The notes: generated by a model from the sequence alone, not told the origin. A DNA stretch of 64,000 bases from an uncultured Dysgonomonas sp. (GCF_900079725.1 NZ_LT599032.1:2796692-2860691); one strand, 5' to 3'. Positions 8,931 to 19,523 are shown, counted from the first letter of the stretch. Made by a program: numbers and translations.

Positions 8931-9299
8931 TTATTTCCCAATTCTTTTTATTATTTCCACAATATTAAAAAATAGAGTAATGATGCCGAAGCCAAAAAGG
9001 ATCAGCCATTGGGGTATTTGGAATAAATATTCCTCAAGTATTTGCAAAGTTGTTACAGTAGGCTTGAAAAGCAAGACACCTATTACAAATGTAAACCAGA
9101 ATATAAGGTTGATATATAAGTTTTTTATATATCTATTTGAATCAAATACAAGATATGCCATTAATAGAAAGGAGAAGGTCACTATTAAATTTTCTACTAA
9201 TACAAAGCTATATATCCCTCTACTGTCCTCTATATGTATCTCGAATAAGAGGTGCATGAACGCACATAGAATATTGATGATAATTAATAATATTGTCAT
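8931..9299 (-). CDS. Small four-helix membrane protein, last gene of the AfsA operon
   Basis: 122 aa with four hydrophobic segments at about residues 2-20, 30-50, 59-80 and 95-115. It starts 10 bp after the FabH-like stop. No family was recognised. As the terminal gene of the nine-gene operon it may take part in lipid or signal handling at the inner membrane, but only position supports this. Confidence 0.7.
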   Translation of the reverse strand: MTILLIIINILCAFMHLLFEIHIEDSRGIYSFVLVENLIVTFSFLLMAYLVFDSNRYIKNLYINLIFWFTFVIGVLLFKPTVTTLQILEEYLFQIPQWLILFGFGIITLFFNIVEIIKRIGK

Positions 9300-9309
9300 T
9301 TTATTGGTT

Positions 9310-10284
9310 TCAATATGACCATTTTAAATAGATGCTTCCCCATGTAAACCCTGCTCCGAATGCGGACAAAATTAGATTATCTCCTTTCTTTAATTTCGAT
9401 TCCCATTCATATAAACACAGGGGTATTGTACCTGCACTTGTATTTCCATATTTATGAATATTTACCATTACTTTTTCCGGTTTTAGTCCCATTCTGTTAC
9501 CGACAGCTTCTATTATACGGATATTAGCCTGATGAGGAACCAGCCAATTGATATCTTCGTTTACAAGATTGTTACGCTTCATTATTTGAGTTGACACATC
9601 TGCCATTCGAGACACAGCATGTTTAAATACAATTCTTCCTTCCTGATATACATAGTGCATTTTGTTTTCAATTGTATTATGGGATGCAGGATAAATAGAG
9701 CCGCCTCCTTTCATATTTAAATGTGATGTACCGACGCCATCCACATGTAAGAGAGAGTCTATGATTCCCGTATCATCAAGAGTCGGTTCCAATAATACTA
9801 CTCCCACAGCATCGCCGAACAACGGACATGTAGTACGATCTTCGTAATTGGTAATTGCTGTCATTTTATCTCCGGCAACAACTATAACTTTATTTTTTCC
9901 TGCTTTTATAAAATTAGAACCTAATTCCAATGCATATATGAATCCGGCACAAGCAGCCTGTATATCAAATCCCAAAGCGTTTTTTATATTACATTCTCGG
10001 GCCGTAATAGATGCTGTTGATGGAAATACATAATCAGGGGTTGTTGTCGCAAATATTAATGCTTCGATTTCATCCGGGTTTGTATTTGTTTTTACCAGAA
10101 GTTCTTTTACGGCTTTCACCCCCATATACGAAGTGCCTTTTTCTTTCAGTACTCTGCGTTCTTTAATGCCTACTCTGGTTGTAATCCAATCATCATTTGT
10201 ATCAACCAATTCGGACAAATACTCATTTGTAATAATATCATCAGGATAGTAAGCTCCAATTCCTTTTATTGCTGCTCTTCTCAT
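9310..10284 (-). CDS. FabH-type 3-oxoacyl-ACP synthase III (KAS III)
   Basis: 324 aa from ATG at 10282-10284. This start is preferred to one 57 bp upstream because it clears the preceding gene and matches the family start [15 protein letters not shown]. The catalytic triad is intact: Cys112 in QAACAGF, His251 in VPHQAN, Asn281 in YGNTSAG. KAS III enzymes condense an acyl-CoA with malonyl-ACP. A copy inside a specialised operon rather than a fab cluster suggests it makes the beta-ketoacyl precursor for the operon's product, which is the substrate class used by AfsA in Streptomyces. Spacing of 10 bp on both sides indicates cotranscription. Confidence 0.88.
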   Translation of the reverse strand: MRRAAIKGIGAYYPDDIITNEYLSELVDTNDDWITTRVGIKERRVLKEKGTSYMGVKAVKELLVKTNTNPDEIEALIFATTTPDYVFPSTASITARECNIKNALGFDIQAACAGFIYALELGSNFIKAGKNKVIVVAGDKMTAITNYEDRTTCPLFGDAVGVVLLEPTLDDTGIIDSLLHVDGVGTSHLNMKGGGSIYPASHNTIENKMHYVYQEGRIVFKHAVSRMADVSTQIMKRNNLVNEDINWLVPHQANIRIIEAVGNRMGLKPEKVMVNIHKYGNTSAGTIPLCLYEWESKLKKGDNLILSAFGAGFTWGSIYLKWSY

Positions 10285-10294
10285 TGTTAAATAA

Positions 10295-11188
10295 TTAAAG
10301 TGATCTAATATTTTTTCTATAATTTTTAAGTTTCGTCTCATCTACTTTATCAATTATGGTAGAAAGCTCTTTTATCAACCTATCCTTGTCCGTCGGCAAG
10401 AACCCTGTCATTGGTAGAGGGTTAGAAACTGTATTTGCAAAAAAATTGGTGTTTATATTCAAACTTTTAATGAAAGTACGTAATTCCTTGAGCCTTTCAT
10501 GTTCGGTAGCTTCTTTAAAGAATCCTTGTTCAATGTCATTTTGTAACGGAGTATCAGGAAACACGGTCAATGAAACTACCGAAACTATATAAGGATTTAA
10601 CTTATTGAACATATCCGAGGTTGCCAACGCATTTCTCTCTCCATTACCATGCCCTGCTAATCCTGTAAGATAAGATACGTAGTACTCTATTCCGGCTTCT
10701 TCAAATTTTTTCAGATTCTCAATTGTTTGGGCTGCCGATGTTTTTTTATTCATGTATGATAATGTTATATCATCTCCCGATTCGGTTCCAACTGTAATTC
10801 CGTTGAATCCTAAATGACGTAGGTTTTTCAATTCTTCCACACTCTTTTTAGTTATATCTGTAACCCGTGCAAACATACCTATGCTTTTGCATTCAGGAAG
10901 ATATTTACGTATCATAATTCCTATATCCAAAAGCCTGTCATAACTCATTACAAACGGATTTGCTCCGACTAAGAATAGTCGCCGGGCTTTGGGTTGATAA
11001 TGTTGAATGATTTTTAAATCATGTTCAAACTCATCTTTGGGCGACATCTTAAATTTTATATCCGGATATAAACTACAGAATTTACAATTGTGGTGACTGC
11101 AACTTATTGTTGCCTGAATCAGAGCGGAATTTGCTTCATAGGGAGGACGCCATATGGTTCCTGTGAAGTGCATATCATGTACATCCAT
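10295..11188 (-). CDS. Radical SAM protein
   Basis: 297 aa. Near the N-terminus is [16 protein letters not shown], giving Cys30, Cys35 and Cys38 (CX4CX2C spacing), followed by [10 protein letters not shown]. This arrangement occurs in a subset of uncharacterised radical SAM enzymes binding a 4Fe-4S cluster and S-adenosylmethionine. GTESGDD near residue 137 fits the SAM-binding barrel. The enzyme is likely to modify the product of the AfsA/FabH operon, since it lies 11 bp from the TolC-like gene and 10 bp before fabH. The substrate is unknown. Confidence 0.82.
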   Translation of the reverse strand: MDVHDMHFTGTIWRPPYEANSALIQATISCSHHNCKFCSLYPDIKFKMSPKDEFEHDLKIIQHYQPKARRLFLVGANPFVMSYDRLLDIGIMIRKYLPECKSIGMFARVTDITKKSVEELKNLRHLGFNGITVGTESGDDITLSYMNKKTSAAQTIENLKKFEEAGIEYYVSYLTGLAGHGNGERNALATSDMFNKLNPYIVSVVSLTVFPDTPLQNDIEQGFFKEATEHERLKELRTFIKSLNINTNFFANTVSNPLPMTGFLPTDKDRLIKELSTIIDKVDETKLKNYRKNIRSL

Positions 11189-11199
11189 ATTTTTATTTT

Positions 11200-12468
11200 T
11201 TATTGACCTGTAATTTTTTTATAATGAGATAACTTTATTAAATATCTGGTATGCCTATCAACCAATGTGTCTTTTGCCTTTTGCAAAAGTGTTTGAGCAT
11301 CTAATAAATCATTCAGGGTAATAAGTCCTGATTTATAATAGTTGTTATTGAGTCTTAGATTCTCTGAAGCGTTTTTTACAGAACTCTCTGCTATTTGTAT
11401 TTGCTGATAGGCTACTTCCAGTTCTTTATAATAGTTTTTCATCTGGACTATTATTTTTTCTCCAGCATCAATTTTATTGTATTCGGATATTTTTTCATTT
11501 ATCTTTTTTTGTCTGACCGAATGGGTTCCTCCCCACCAACCAGATATGGGTATGGAAACCGAAACAAAAGCCATTCCAACAGTATGTTTTCTGTCTACCA
11601 TATTTTCAAAAAAATAGTTGGCTCCGACTGCTACCGTTGGTAATAATTTCCCTTTTTCAATTTGGGTTTGATATTTGGATACTTCTATACCTTTATCTAG
11701 TAGATTATATGTCTTATTAGCATGCAAAGCGGCATCGGAATTAACAGAAAAAGCGTTTGGATGAATTGCATTTTCAAATGCCACCTCTGTAATTTCTATG
11801 CTGTCTGATATTATTCCTATATGTTGAGATAATAACATTTTAACAGCATCTATATTATTGTAGAGTTCCATTTTACTCGCTTTTACTTCGTCCAGTTTTA
11901 ATTGAACTTGCAATTCATTGTTGTGGGTTATTAAACCTGCCTTTACTGAAGCACTTACTTCTTTGAGGGTTTGACCGACTAGTTCTTCGATGACTTCGAG
12001 AGTTTTTAGTTTTTCTTTAAGTTGTATATATTGCCAATAATATTGTTCGGTGAGCAGTTCTACTTCATCTGCAACAATCTCCGATTGATTTTTCTGAATA
12101 TCAACTAGTTTATCTGCTAGCTTATTGCCATTCATTATTTGCCCACCTGCGAAAATAGGTTGTGTCACACTGATTCCTCCATAAAAACCCTCTCTAATAA
12201 GAGATAAATCCATACCCATTATGCTTGTTTCCAATAAACCGGAATTAGACTTTAATCCGATTCCGTTTGCTTGAACCGAAGGGAAATATTTTGTAAAAGC
12301 ATTCTTTTTCCCATGTTGAGCCTCTTGTATGCTCAATACCGATTTTTTCATCTCATAATTGTTTTGTTTTGCCAACTCCTTACATTCTTCTAGTGTTAGC
12401 TTTTGTTGAGAAAAGCAATCATGGGTACTGACCAACACTAAAATATATATCAGAAAAAATATTTTCAT
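11200..12468 (-). CDS. TolC-family outer membrane efflux channel (AfsA operon)
   Basis: 422 aa with a signal peptide ending CFSQQ and the duplicated long-helix pattern of outer membrane efflux proteins. It starts 7 bp after the RND permease stop and completes the exporter encoded within this operon. With the adaptor and permease it should form a channel from the inner membrane to the outside, presumably exporting the operon's small-molecule product. Confidence 0.9.
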   Translation of the reverse strand: MKIFFLIYILVLVSTHDCFSQQKLTLEECKELAKQNNYEMKKSVLSIQEAQHGKKNAFTKYFPSVQANGIGLKSNSGLLETSIMGMDLSLIREGFYGGISVTQPIFAGGQIMNGNKLADKLVDIQKNQSEIVADEVELLTEQYYWQYIQLKEKLKTLEVIEELVGQTLKEVSASVKAGLITHNNELQVQLKLDEVKASKMELYNNIDAVKMLLSQHIGIISDSIEITEVAFENAIHPNAFSVNSDAALHANKTYNLLDKGIEVSKYQTQIEKGKLLPTVAVGANYFFENMVDRKHTVGMAFVSVSIPISGWWGGTHSVRQKKINEKISEYNKIDAGEKIIVQMKNYYKELEVAYQQIQIAESSVKNASENLRLNNNYYKSGLITLNDLLDAQTLLQKAKDTLVDRHTRYLIKLSHYKKITGQ

Positions 12469-12475
12469 CTCAATA

Positions 12476-15400
12476 CTATTTATTTAGTTCTTTATCCTTG
12501 AATTTGAATATTACAGAATATGCTACGGGTAGTATTGTTGAAATAAATACCATAGTTATTAATGTCCCGAAAAAGATAACCGAACCTAGCGGTGTCCACA
12601 ATGGACTACCGCCGATAACCATAGGTATAACCCCAACGGCTGCGGCTGTAGATGTAAGAAAGATCGGGCGCATTCTACGGCTTCCTGCCTGAATAGCAGA
12701 TTTCTCGACTGTTAATCCTTGCTCTTTTCTGAGAACTTCTGCATAATCGAGCATGATGATACCATTTCGCAATAGAATACCCATTAAACTTACGACTCCC
12801 AATATAGAGGTAACACTGATATCGGAACCCATTATTTGCATACCAATACTTGTCCCTAATAAGCATAACATTGTGGAACCTAGTGTGAGTAAGGCTAAGG
12901 CTATTTTCTTGAAATGGAAGATTAGAATAAATAGCATCAAACAAACCGTAATTAATAAACCATTTACGATTTGGGGCAGTCTTTCTCCGTCAGCTTCTTT
13001 CATACCACCGTAACTTACTTTTATTCCTTCGGGTAATTCAATTTCATCTATTTTGTTTTTTATTTTATTTGTTATGTTTATTTCATTATACCCTCTTTCC
13101 ACTTCGGCTAATATTGACAATGTGCGGACACCGTTTCTTCTTACTATTTGTCCTTCATTCCAGTCGGGAGAGATAGATGCAATTTGTCTTAATGGAATGT
13201 TTGACATGCCACCCATCGTAGGTATATTGACATTACCGATATTTGAAAATGATTCTTCCTGTTTTCTTTCTGATTTTAGTATTACTTTTACAGGATAATC
13301 TTTCTCCCAAATATTCGTAATAGGAAATCCATCTCCCAATTCCAAGGCGGTACTCATTGCAATAATTGATTTGTCGATGCCCAGTTTATTCGTTTCGTTC
13401 TGATTTAGCCTAATTGAAACTCCCGGTAAATTTTCTTCAAAATTGGTTCTTATAAGTAATAACTCCGGCATCTTTTTCATTTCTGCCATAAGTGTTTCGC
13501 TTGCTTGTTTTATTGTGAGAATATCTTCTCCGCTTACTCTGATTTCGACAGGATATCGGGCTTCCGAAAAATCCATCTGCTTAAACTTTATATACGCTTC
13601 AGGAAAATAATCAGAGTATTTACGGCTATATTCATCAAGAATCTCTTTTGTTGCTTTTTTATCAGAAGTATTAACTATAAATTGCGCAAAATTATCCGAC
13701 GGGAATTGTGGCACATAAGTATCATGGAACCTCGGAGAGCTTAAACCTACAAAAGAGGTAACTGATACAACGCGACCATCTTTTCTAAGAATATTATCCA
13801 AACTGTCTGCTATCTCTGTTGTTTGATATATTGATTTTCCATTGGGTAGAAATATTTCTACTGCAAATTGATCTCTTTCAACAAATGGCATTAATCGCAG
13901 CGGTAAATTGAAAAACCAAAACGCACCAATAGCAATGATTAGCACTCCGGTCAATAAAGTCGCGTTCTTATATTTAAAGCATTTGGATAAAAGAAGATCA
14001 TAGCCTACCTGAACAATATCTAAGAAATTTTTTCCTTTTTTCTTTTCCCGATGCAACCCTTTTTTTATAAAAGTGTATTGCATAAATGGAGTGAATAAAA
14101 GAGCTATTAGCAGAGAGAAGCCTAATATAATAGTCATTGCCCACGGATATGTTATAAGAAAATCATTAAACATACCCTTGGTTGTTAAAAGAAAAGGAAA
14201 GAATGTTACACTTATAACTAAAGTTGCCGTCAGAACTGATTTAAAATACTTTCGAGGACTTTGAGCGGTGGCTATAATAGGTTTCTCACCTTCATCCAAC
14301 TTTTCAACATAATTATCAATAATTACGATGGAATCATCGACCACCATTCCTAATGTCACTATTAATGCCGAGAGAATAATAGTATTCAGTTCGATGCCAA
14401 AAGCATAAAACATGGCTAATGCACTGAAAATAGTTATAGGGATTGTTATAGCCGATACTAAAGCTACCCGCATAGGCATAAATGCTATTACGACAATTAC
14501 AACTGCAATTACAGCAATCAACATTTCCAATAAAAATGAATTCACCGAATTATCTACTACTTTGGATAAATCGGCTATTGAATAAAGTTTTACATCTTTA
14601 GGAATATCATGTCGAAAATCATCAAGTATTTCATTAACTTGTTTTCCTTTTTCTACAACATTGACCCCTTTCCTCATTTCTATGGAAAGAAGGATGCATT
14701 TAACCCCATTGTTTTGAATGTAAGGTTCGGAGTCCGGATATTCTCTTGTTATTTCTGCAATATCTTTCAGCCGGACAATATTTCCCGACAGATCTGAATA
14801 AATAATCTGTTCTGCTACATCCTTTTCCCAATTTAGTTCACTTTCAATATGAATGGGAGCAACTAAATGAGAATTTTTGACTTCCCCACTATAAGTTTTA
14901 TATCCTTGTGTCTGTAATTTTGCAATAATCATAGCATTATTAATGCCATAATTTTTTAATTTATCTTGATCAACTCTGATAACGATTTGTTCAGATAACA
15001 ATCCAACGTTTTTTAACCCAGAAACACCATCTACTTTGCGTAATTTATCTTTCAAGGCATCTGAATATTCCTGTAATTCACGATAGGTCTTATCTTCTGA
15101 TTCAATGGTAATCAGAATAGCAGATGTTTCTCCAAAATCATCAAGGGCTTTCAACGCAACTACTCCATCAGGCAAGTTGCTTTTCAGGTCTTCTAGATTG
15201 TGCTTGAATTTGGACCAAAAGGCATCTTTGTCTTTTATATTTTCATTGAGTTCAATATTAATAATTGAAACCCCGTCCTTGCTTTGTGAAAATGTTTTTT
15301 CCTTATTAATTTCCTTATATTCAAATATGAAATTTTCCAGTGGCTTTGTGAGCTGCTCTTCTATTTCGCTTGAAGTTAATCCCGGATAGGCAGCAACGAC

Positions 15401-15550
15401 CAATCCTTGTCGTATTGTGAAGGTCGGAAAATCCTGTTTAGGGGCTACATATAACCCATAGACACCCACCGCTACGAATACAATAACAATCAAAATTACA
15501 ATTCTGTAATATTTTAGGGCTAAATCAATTATATTGCTACCTTTTTTCAT
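12476..15550 (-). CDS. RND efflux permease (AfsA operon)
   Basis: 1,024 aa, full length for the AcrB/MexB superfamily, with twelve expected transmembrane helices and two large periplasmic loops. GMVVDDSIVIIDNY near residue 405 carries the acidic pair of the proton pathway. Its ATG overlaps the adaptor stop by 4 bp (15547-15550), so the two are translationally coupled. It is a second, distinct RND system from the one at 1-5 kb. Its place between tailoring enzymes argues for export of a specific product rather than general drug efflux. Confidence 0.93.
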   Translation of the reverse strand: MKKGSNIIDLALKYYRIVILIVIVFVAVGVYGLYVAPKQDFPTFTIRQGLVVAAYPGLTSSEIEEQLTKPLENFIFEYKEINKEKTFSQSKDGVSIINIELNENIKDKDAFWSKFKHNLEDLKSNLPDGVVALKALDDFGETSAILITIESEDKTYRELQEYSDALKDKLRKVDGVSGLKNVGLLSEQIVIRVDQDKLKNYGINNAMIIAKLQTQGYKTYSGEVKNSHLVAPIHIESELNWEKDVAEQIIYSDLSGNIVRLKDIAEITREYPDSEPYIQNNGVKCILLSIEMRKGVNVVEKGKQVNEILDDFRHDIPKDVKLYSIADLSKVVDNSVNSFLLEMLIAVIAVVIVVIAFMPMRVALVSAITIPITIFSALAMFYAFGIELNTIILSALIVTLGMVVDDSIVIIDNYVEKLDEGEKPIIATAQSPRKYFKSVLTATLVISVTFFPFLLTTKGMFNDFLITYPWAMTIILGFSLLIALLFTPFMQYTFIKKGLHREKKKGKNFLDIVQVGYDLLLSKCFKYKNATLLTGVLIIAIGAFWFFNLPLRLMPFVERDQFAVEIFLPNGKSIYQTTEIADSLDNILRKDGRVVSVTSFVGLSSPRFHDTYVPQFPSDNFAQFIVNTSDKKATKEILDEYSRKYSDYFPEAYIKFKQMDFSEARYPVEIRVSGEDILTIKQASETLMAEMKKMPELLLIRTNFEENLPGVSIRLNQNETNKLGIDKSIIAMSTALELGDGFPITNIWEKDYPVKVILKSERKQEESFSNIGNVNIPTMGGMSNIPLRQIASISPDWNEGQIVRRNGVRTLSILAEVERGYNEINITNKIKNKIDEIELPEGIKVSYGGMKEADGERLPQIVNGLLITVCLMLFILIFHFKKIALALLTLGSTMLCLLGTSIGMQIMGSDISVTSILGVVSLMGILLRNGIIMLDYAEVLRKEQGLTVEKSAIQAGSRRMRPIFLTSTAAAVGVIPMVIGGSPLWTPLGSVIFFGTLITMVFISTILPVAYSVIFKFKDKELNK

Positions 15551-16581
15551 CTTATTTTTACTTTCATTCCTGCACTAACCTTTTGATTACCATTTATGAT
15601 AATTAGATCACCATTACATAGTCCTTCTTTAATAATTACTCCCTTATCTGATAATTTGTCTATTATGACAGATTGTTTGTAGGCAATATCATTCTCTACT
15701 TTCCATACAAATCTATTATTATCGTTATCTATCATTATGGAATTGTTGGGGATGATTATTTCCTCATCTTCATTTTTATCATACATAATTGTAACATCGC
15801 AAATCATTCCCGGCATGAACGTCCCTGTTTCATTATCTAATTCAATTTTAATGTCGTATGTATGTGATAAGGGATTCGCCATTGAACTTTTTTCCGTGAT
15901 AAAAGCTGTATATTCTGCATTTTCGTCAAGAGCCATTATTTTTATTATAGCTTTTTGACCGATACTGATCTGTGATACTTCTTTTTCTGGAATCGCAACT
16001 TTTATCTTTATTTTTTCCAATTTAACCAAGTTAAAAACTGGCACACCGGGCATTACATTGGCACCGACTTCTGTTATTTTCTTAGCTACTACACCGCTAA
16101 ATGGTGCGTATAGATTGCAATTGTCCAAATTATTTTTGGCTATATTCACCATTGATTTTGCATTTTGTAAAGCCGTTTGTGTTTCGATCCATTTTATTTC
16201 GGGAAGGCTGTTATCATCATATAATATTTTTAGCCGATTGTATGCATCTTCCGCTTGTTTATATGTGGAAAGAGCCATATCGTAGCTATTTTGATGAACA
16301 ACTTTATCAAGGTTTGCCAAGAGTGTACCCTTTTTTACATGCTGATTTTCACCACAATAAATTTGTTGTATATTTCCGGTAACTTGAAAGCTAATCATAG
16401 ATGAATATGATTCTTCAATAATACCAGAATAATTATAGATAGGTGAATTGAGAACAGGCTTTATTGATATAATATCAACTGGTACACTTTCATCGTTTCT
16501 GTTTACTTCTTTTTTGCAATTCACTGCTGTAAGTAGTATGAATATCATGGTGATAATTAATATAATATATCTATTTTTCAT
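15547..16581 (-). CDS. RND periplasmic adaptor lipoprotein (AfsA operon)
   Basis: 344 aa. Lipobox LTAVNC after a hydrophobic N-terminus. The hairpin and lipoyl-like halves are visible, with LYAPFSGVVAKKI as the second half motif. It precedes the RND permease with a 4-bp overlap and follows the reductase/epimerase by 34 bp. Confidence 0.92.
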   Translation of the reverse strand: MKNRYIILIITMIFILLTAVNCKKEVNRNDESVPVDIISIKPVLNSPIYNYSGIIEESYSSMISFQVTGNIQQIYCGENQHVKKGTLLANLDKVVHQNSYDMALSTYKQAEDAYNRLKILYDDNSLPEIKWIETQTALQNAKSMVNIAKNNLDNCNLYAPFSGVVAKKITEVGANVMPGVPVFNLVKLEKIKIKVAIPEKEVSQISIGQKAIIKIMALDENAEYTAFITEKSSMANPLSHTYDIKIELDNETGTFMPGMICDVTIMYDKNEDEEIIIPNNSIMIDNDNNRFVWKVENDIAYKQSVIIDKLSDKGVIIKEGLCNGDLIIINGNQKVSAGMKVKIR

Positions 16582-16615
16582 ATTTTTAGCGATGTATTAA
16601 ACTGCTAATTTAACT

Positions 16616-17605
16616 TTACAATGTTATCATTTTCGATTCTTCGGATTTGCTTTCTGTTTTGTAAGCAGACAAAACTTTCTCTATTCCTTCTTCCATATCA
16701 ACCTTAGCTTCCCATCCTAAATTATTCGTTTTCTGTTCTTCCGATAGTTTATAATTTATAGACAGAACATCTACCATTCGTATTGACAGACTGGGACTCT
16801 TCTTAATTCTGAAAAAAGAATACAGCATTTGGAGAATGACAGCTTTAGTCATCAATGTTCGTTTTGAGTATTTCTTCTCTGGTGGATTATTGTTTGTTTT
16901 TTGTGCAATGAGGTTTATAAAATCGTGAATGCCTTTTTCGCTATCCTTAATACCAAAATATTTTTTGCCTACGGACTTTTCATTGTATATTGCCCGGATA
17001 AATAAGTCGCATAAATCATCAATGTAGCTCAATGGAGCATGTTTTTCTCCACCGGTAACAAAGAATAAACTATTATTATTCAAATTTTCGATAATTGTCG
17101 GAATAAATACATTATTCCCCGTTCCGTAAATCATACCGGGTACAATCGTAGTTGCTTTTATATTTGACATAAAGGAATCAACAATTCGGTCGGCAGCTAA
17201 CTTACTTTTGGCATAATCAGTAAATTGCATTTTACAAACTCCTTTAATCCGGTATGCTGCAATTGAAGAACAGTTTATTAACCGACATTTACCATTATTA
17301 TTCAAAATTGCTTTGCAGAGATTTTCGGTGCCCACAACATTAGATAAAATATAATTCTTTTTTGTTGTTCTTGAAACTTGCGCCGCCAGATGAACAATCA
17401 CATCACTCTCTTTCACAAACTCGACGAGGGAATTAATATCTGATAACTCACCATATACTAATTTTACCGCTTCGGGTAATTTGCTTATATTACTACTTTT
17501 ACGAACAAGGCACGTGACAGAATCATTGTTTTTTAATAGCATTTCAATTAACCTACCTCCTAAAAATCCTGTCCCCCCCGTTATTCCAATTCTAAGATTT
17601 TTCAT
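16616..17605 (-). CDS. NAD(P)-dependent epimerase/reductase (extended SDR, 3-beta-HSD-like)
   Basis: 329 aa. The Rossmann motif GITGGTGFLGG spans residues 7-17. The catalytic signature has Ser113/Ser114 in NCSSIAAY and Tyr131-AKS-Lys135. Extended SDRs of this kind reduce ketones or epimerise sugars. In Streptomyces, reduction of the AfsA product is performed by a dedicated reductase encoded nearby, so a similar step is plausible here. It is 22 bp downstream of the IspH-like gene. Confidence 0.85.
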   Translation of the reverse strand: MKNLRIGITGGTGFLGGRLIEMLLKNNDSVTCLVRKSSNISKLPEAVKLVYGELSDINSLVEFVKESDVIVHLAAQVSRTTKKNYILSNVVGTENLCKAILNNNGKCRLINCSSIAAYRIKGVCKMQFTDYAKSKLAADRIVDSFMSNIKATTIVPGMIYGTGNNVFIPTIIENLNNNSLFFVTGGEKHAPLSYIDDLCDLFIRAIYNEKSVGKKYFGIKDSEKGIHDFINLIAQKTNNNPPEKKYSKRTLMTKAVILQMLYSFFRIKKSPSLSIRMVDVLSINYKLSEEQKTNNLGWEAKVDMEEGIEKVLSAYKTESKSEESKMITL

Positions 17606-17627
17606 TGTTTTTTATCTTGAGTGTAGT

Positions 17628-18587
17628 TTATTTACGCATTTTCTCCATTAAGAAAGTGTAGTATGAGTATATATACCCATGCCTTAAATATGCCAGGATA
17701 GGTTTTTCTGCCTGATTAGGTATTGGAGATTTTACCAGCAGGATTTTCTCATATTTGTGAGATTTCTGGAATTTCAAAAAATCCTGTAGACTCCCTATAT
17801 TAACAACTTCTAAACCTTTATCTCTTATTGTCTCTTCTAATGACATCAGTGATTTATTTGTAGAACCGGGTGAGCCGATCAATAGCGCATATTTTACTCG
17901 ATTAAGTTTTTCCTCCGGCATATTTGAGATCTCATCCAAAGGGCTGATTTTACCGTCTGCCCACATACATTGAGTATTAATCATAACATGCTCTTTATCC
18001 GGAAAAGATTCATTTATGAAATCAAATATCTGATTGGAATGTTTCTTTAAGAAAGTTACGTATGAAATAAACTTTATAGGTTTCCCATTCGACTGCTCTA
18101 AAATTCGTTCCTTATAATTCCCCATTTGTATTAATATCATATCTTCAGGGAAAAGCGATGCATAATTCTTTATGATGATATGATTTGGCTCGCATAATAG
18201 TACGTATTGATAAGTACCATCAATATTTTCAAATAATTTACGCAACTTTCGGACAAATGGACAGGGTTTATCTATTATTTTTATACCTCTATGCAACAAT
18301 GCTTTTTCTTCGTGAACAATAGAATCATATCCTGTATTTACTACAATAAAGTCGCTTCCTTTTGGTAAATCATTAAAAGTTTCAACAGCCGGTACTCCAA
18401 GCTTTTTAAACCATTTCAAATCGACACCGACTTTGCCGTTATCATTGCTAATCCAATCAATAATCATATATCTAGTCGGTTCATTGGGGCTTTTCGCAGA
18501 TCTGATCGCTTCTGGAAAAACTTTATTCATCACCTGACTCTCAAGCCATTTGCATCTTCCATCGTTCACAAGCTCTATTACTTCCAT
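17628..18587 (-). CDS. IspH/LytB-like iron-sulfur protein, divergent
   Basis: 319 aa. Features recalling 4-hydroxy-3-methylbut-2-enyl diphosphate reductase are a conserved-type cysteine in IIDKPCPFVRK (Cys109), a second in NTQCMWADGK (Cys207, matching the NxxC position) and an IGSPGSTNKS segment like the IspH phosphate-binding SxN motif. Cys12 (DGRCKW) could be the third cluster ligand. The HGV and HPE active-site motifs of true IspH are not seen. It is therefore probably a paralogue acting in this operon, perhaps on an allylic or enol substrate, rather than in isoprenoid synthesis. Confidence 0.7.
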   Translation of the reverse strand: MEVIELVNDGRCKWLESQVMNKVFPEAIRSAKSPNEPTRYMIIDWISNDNGKVGVDLKWFKKLGVPAVETFNDLPKGSDFIVVNTGYDSIVHEEKALLHRGIKIIDKPCPFVRKLRKLFENIDGTYQYVLLCEPNHIIIKNYASLFPEDMILIQMGNYKERILEQSNGKPIKFISYVTFLKKHSNQIFDFINESFPDKEHVMINTQCMWADGKISPLDEISNMPEEKLNRVKYALLIGSPGSTNKSLMSLEETIRDKGLEVVNIGSLQDFLKFQKSHKYEKILLVKSPIPNQAEKPILAYLRHGYIYSYYTFLMEKMRK

Positions 18588-18598
18588 ACTATTAAATT

Positions 18599-19261
18599 TT
18601 ACTTTTCAATACGACTAAATAACTTCTCATACCCTCTATTCAACATTTGAATATTGGTTGCTGGGATTTTCTCTAAACATGTATTTTTTACCATTTCAGT
18701 TCTACTGTTTAGTCGTACCCTTGTGTATATCTCTTTCTCCATAACAGAGGCGTTAACTTTTACATCTGCGCATAATATCTTATTTTGATATAAATAAAAA
18801 TGCATAAACCGTTCCTGCCTTGATTTTTTATTTTTAAGCATAATATCTTCCATTATCATAATAAGAGGTACATCCAATTCGATGAATTTTAATACATTTA
18901 AGTTTATATTATCCATTATGTTAGAATAGCCAACAGTAGGGACACTATGTATGGTATGGGCTACGGCGATTCCTGCTTGTCTGACAACCTCAATAGCCAT
19001 TATGAAGGGCAGATGATCCAATTCGTGATCAAAGCAAAACAAACAATCGTACTTAGGAAGTGCAATAGAATATAAATAGTGATGCGAATCGATAGTATCT
19101 AGACCTAGATATTCCTTTGGAACTGTTTTTATTTTCGATATTAAAACATAATCTTCATTCTTCTTATGAACATATTTACTATCTATTTTTTCGATAGTGT
19201 TTACATCAATCGTTTCTGTTACTTTATTAATAAAGTCATTCAAATCATAATGTTGCTTCAT
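18599..19261 (-). CDS. AfsA-family hotdog protein (gamma-butyrolactone synthase-like)
   Basis: 220 aa, first gene of the nine-gene operon. Residues 77-97 contain FDHELDHLP, then an Ile-Met-Ala-Ile stretch, then EVVRQAG, matching the DHxxDHxPGM...ExxRQ signature of AfsA/ScbA/BarX proteins. The Gly-Met of that signature is replaced by Phe-Ile. AfsA joins a beta-ketoacyl chain to dihydroxyacetone phosphate, the first step in A-factor synthesis in Streptomyces. Full AfsA proteins carry two hotdog halves (about 300 aa). This one is short, so it may be a single- or compact-domain relative. Its promoter overlaps a putative TetR operator. Confidence 0.75.
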   Translation of the reverse strand: MKQHYDLNDFINKVTETIDVNTIEKIDSKYVHKKNEDYVLISKIKTVPKEYLGLDTIDSHHYLYSIALPKYDCLFCFDHELDHLPFIMAIEVVRQAGIAVAHTIHSVPTVGYSNIMDNINLNVLKFIELDVPLIMIMEDIMLKNKKSRQERFMHFYLYQNKILCADVKVNASVMEKEIYTRVRLNSRTEMVKNTCLEKIPATNIQMLNRGYEKLFSRIEK

Positions 19262-19282
19262 ATCAGTTTGTTTTTTTTATTT

Positions 19283-19300
19283 ATAGTACGTATGGACTGT
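19283..19300. promoter_or_regulatory. Putative TetR operator, site 1 (at +1 of the AfsA operon)
   Basis: ATAGTACGTATGGACTGT has a partial dyad (AGTnnnTAnnnACT). It sits directly downstream of the leftward -7 box at 19302-19309 and 22 bp before the AfsA start codon, so a bound repressor would cover the transcription start. It is identical at 17 of 18 positions to site 2. Confidence 0.6.
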
Positions 19301-19301
19301 A

Positions 19302-19309
19302 CAAATGTA
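19302..19309 (-). promoter_or_regulatory. -7 box of the AfsA operon promoter
   Basis: On the minus strand the sequence is TACATTTG, matching TAnnTTTG. A TTGA element lies about 22 bp upstream as a possible -33 box. Confidence 0.55.
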
Positions 19310-19523
19310 TTTATTTGATTTTAATAATCAATGCTATTTATTATGTTTTTTTGATGTTTTACGTTTAATATTATATATAAGACATTAGCCTTTATTGTAT
19401 TATTGTTTATTTATATTGTTTATTATGAGATATTTAATCGTATGTTAATTGTGTTTTATTTTATTGAATATACATATGATACTCTAAAGTAAATAATGAT
19501 AGCTTTAAATCATTTATTAAATA

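Noticed and set aside
17628-18587. Housekeeping ispH.
   Set aside because: Key motifs HGV and HPE are not seen, and the gene lies in a specialised operon.
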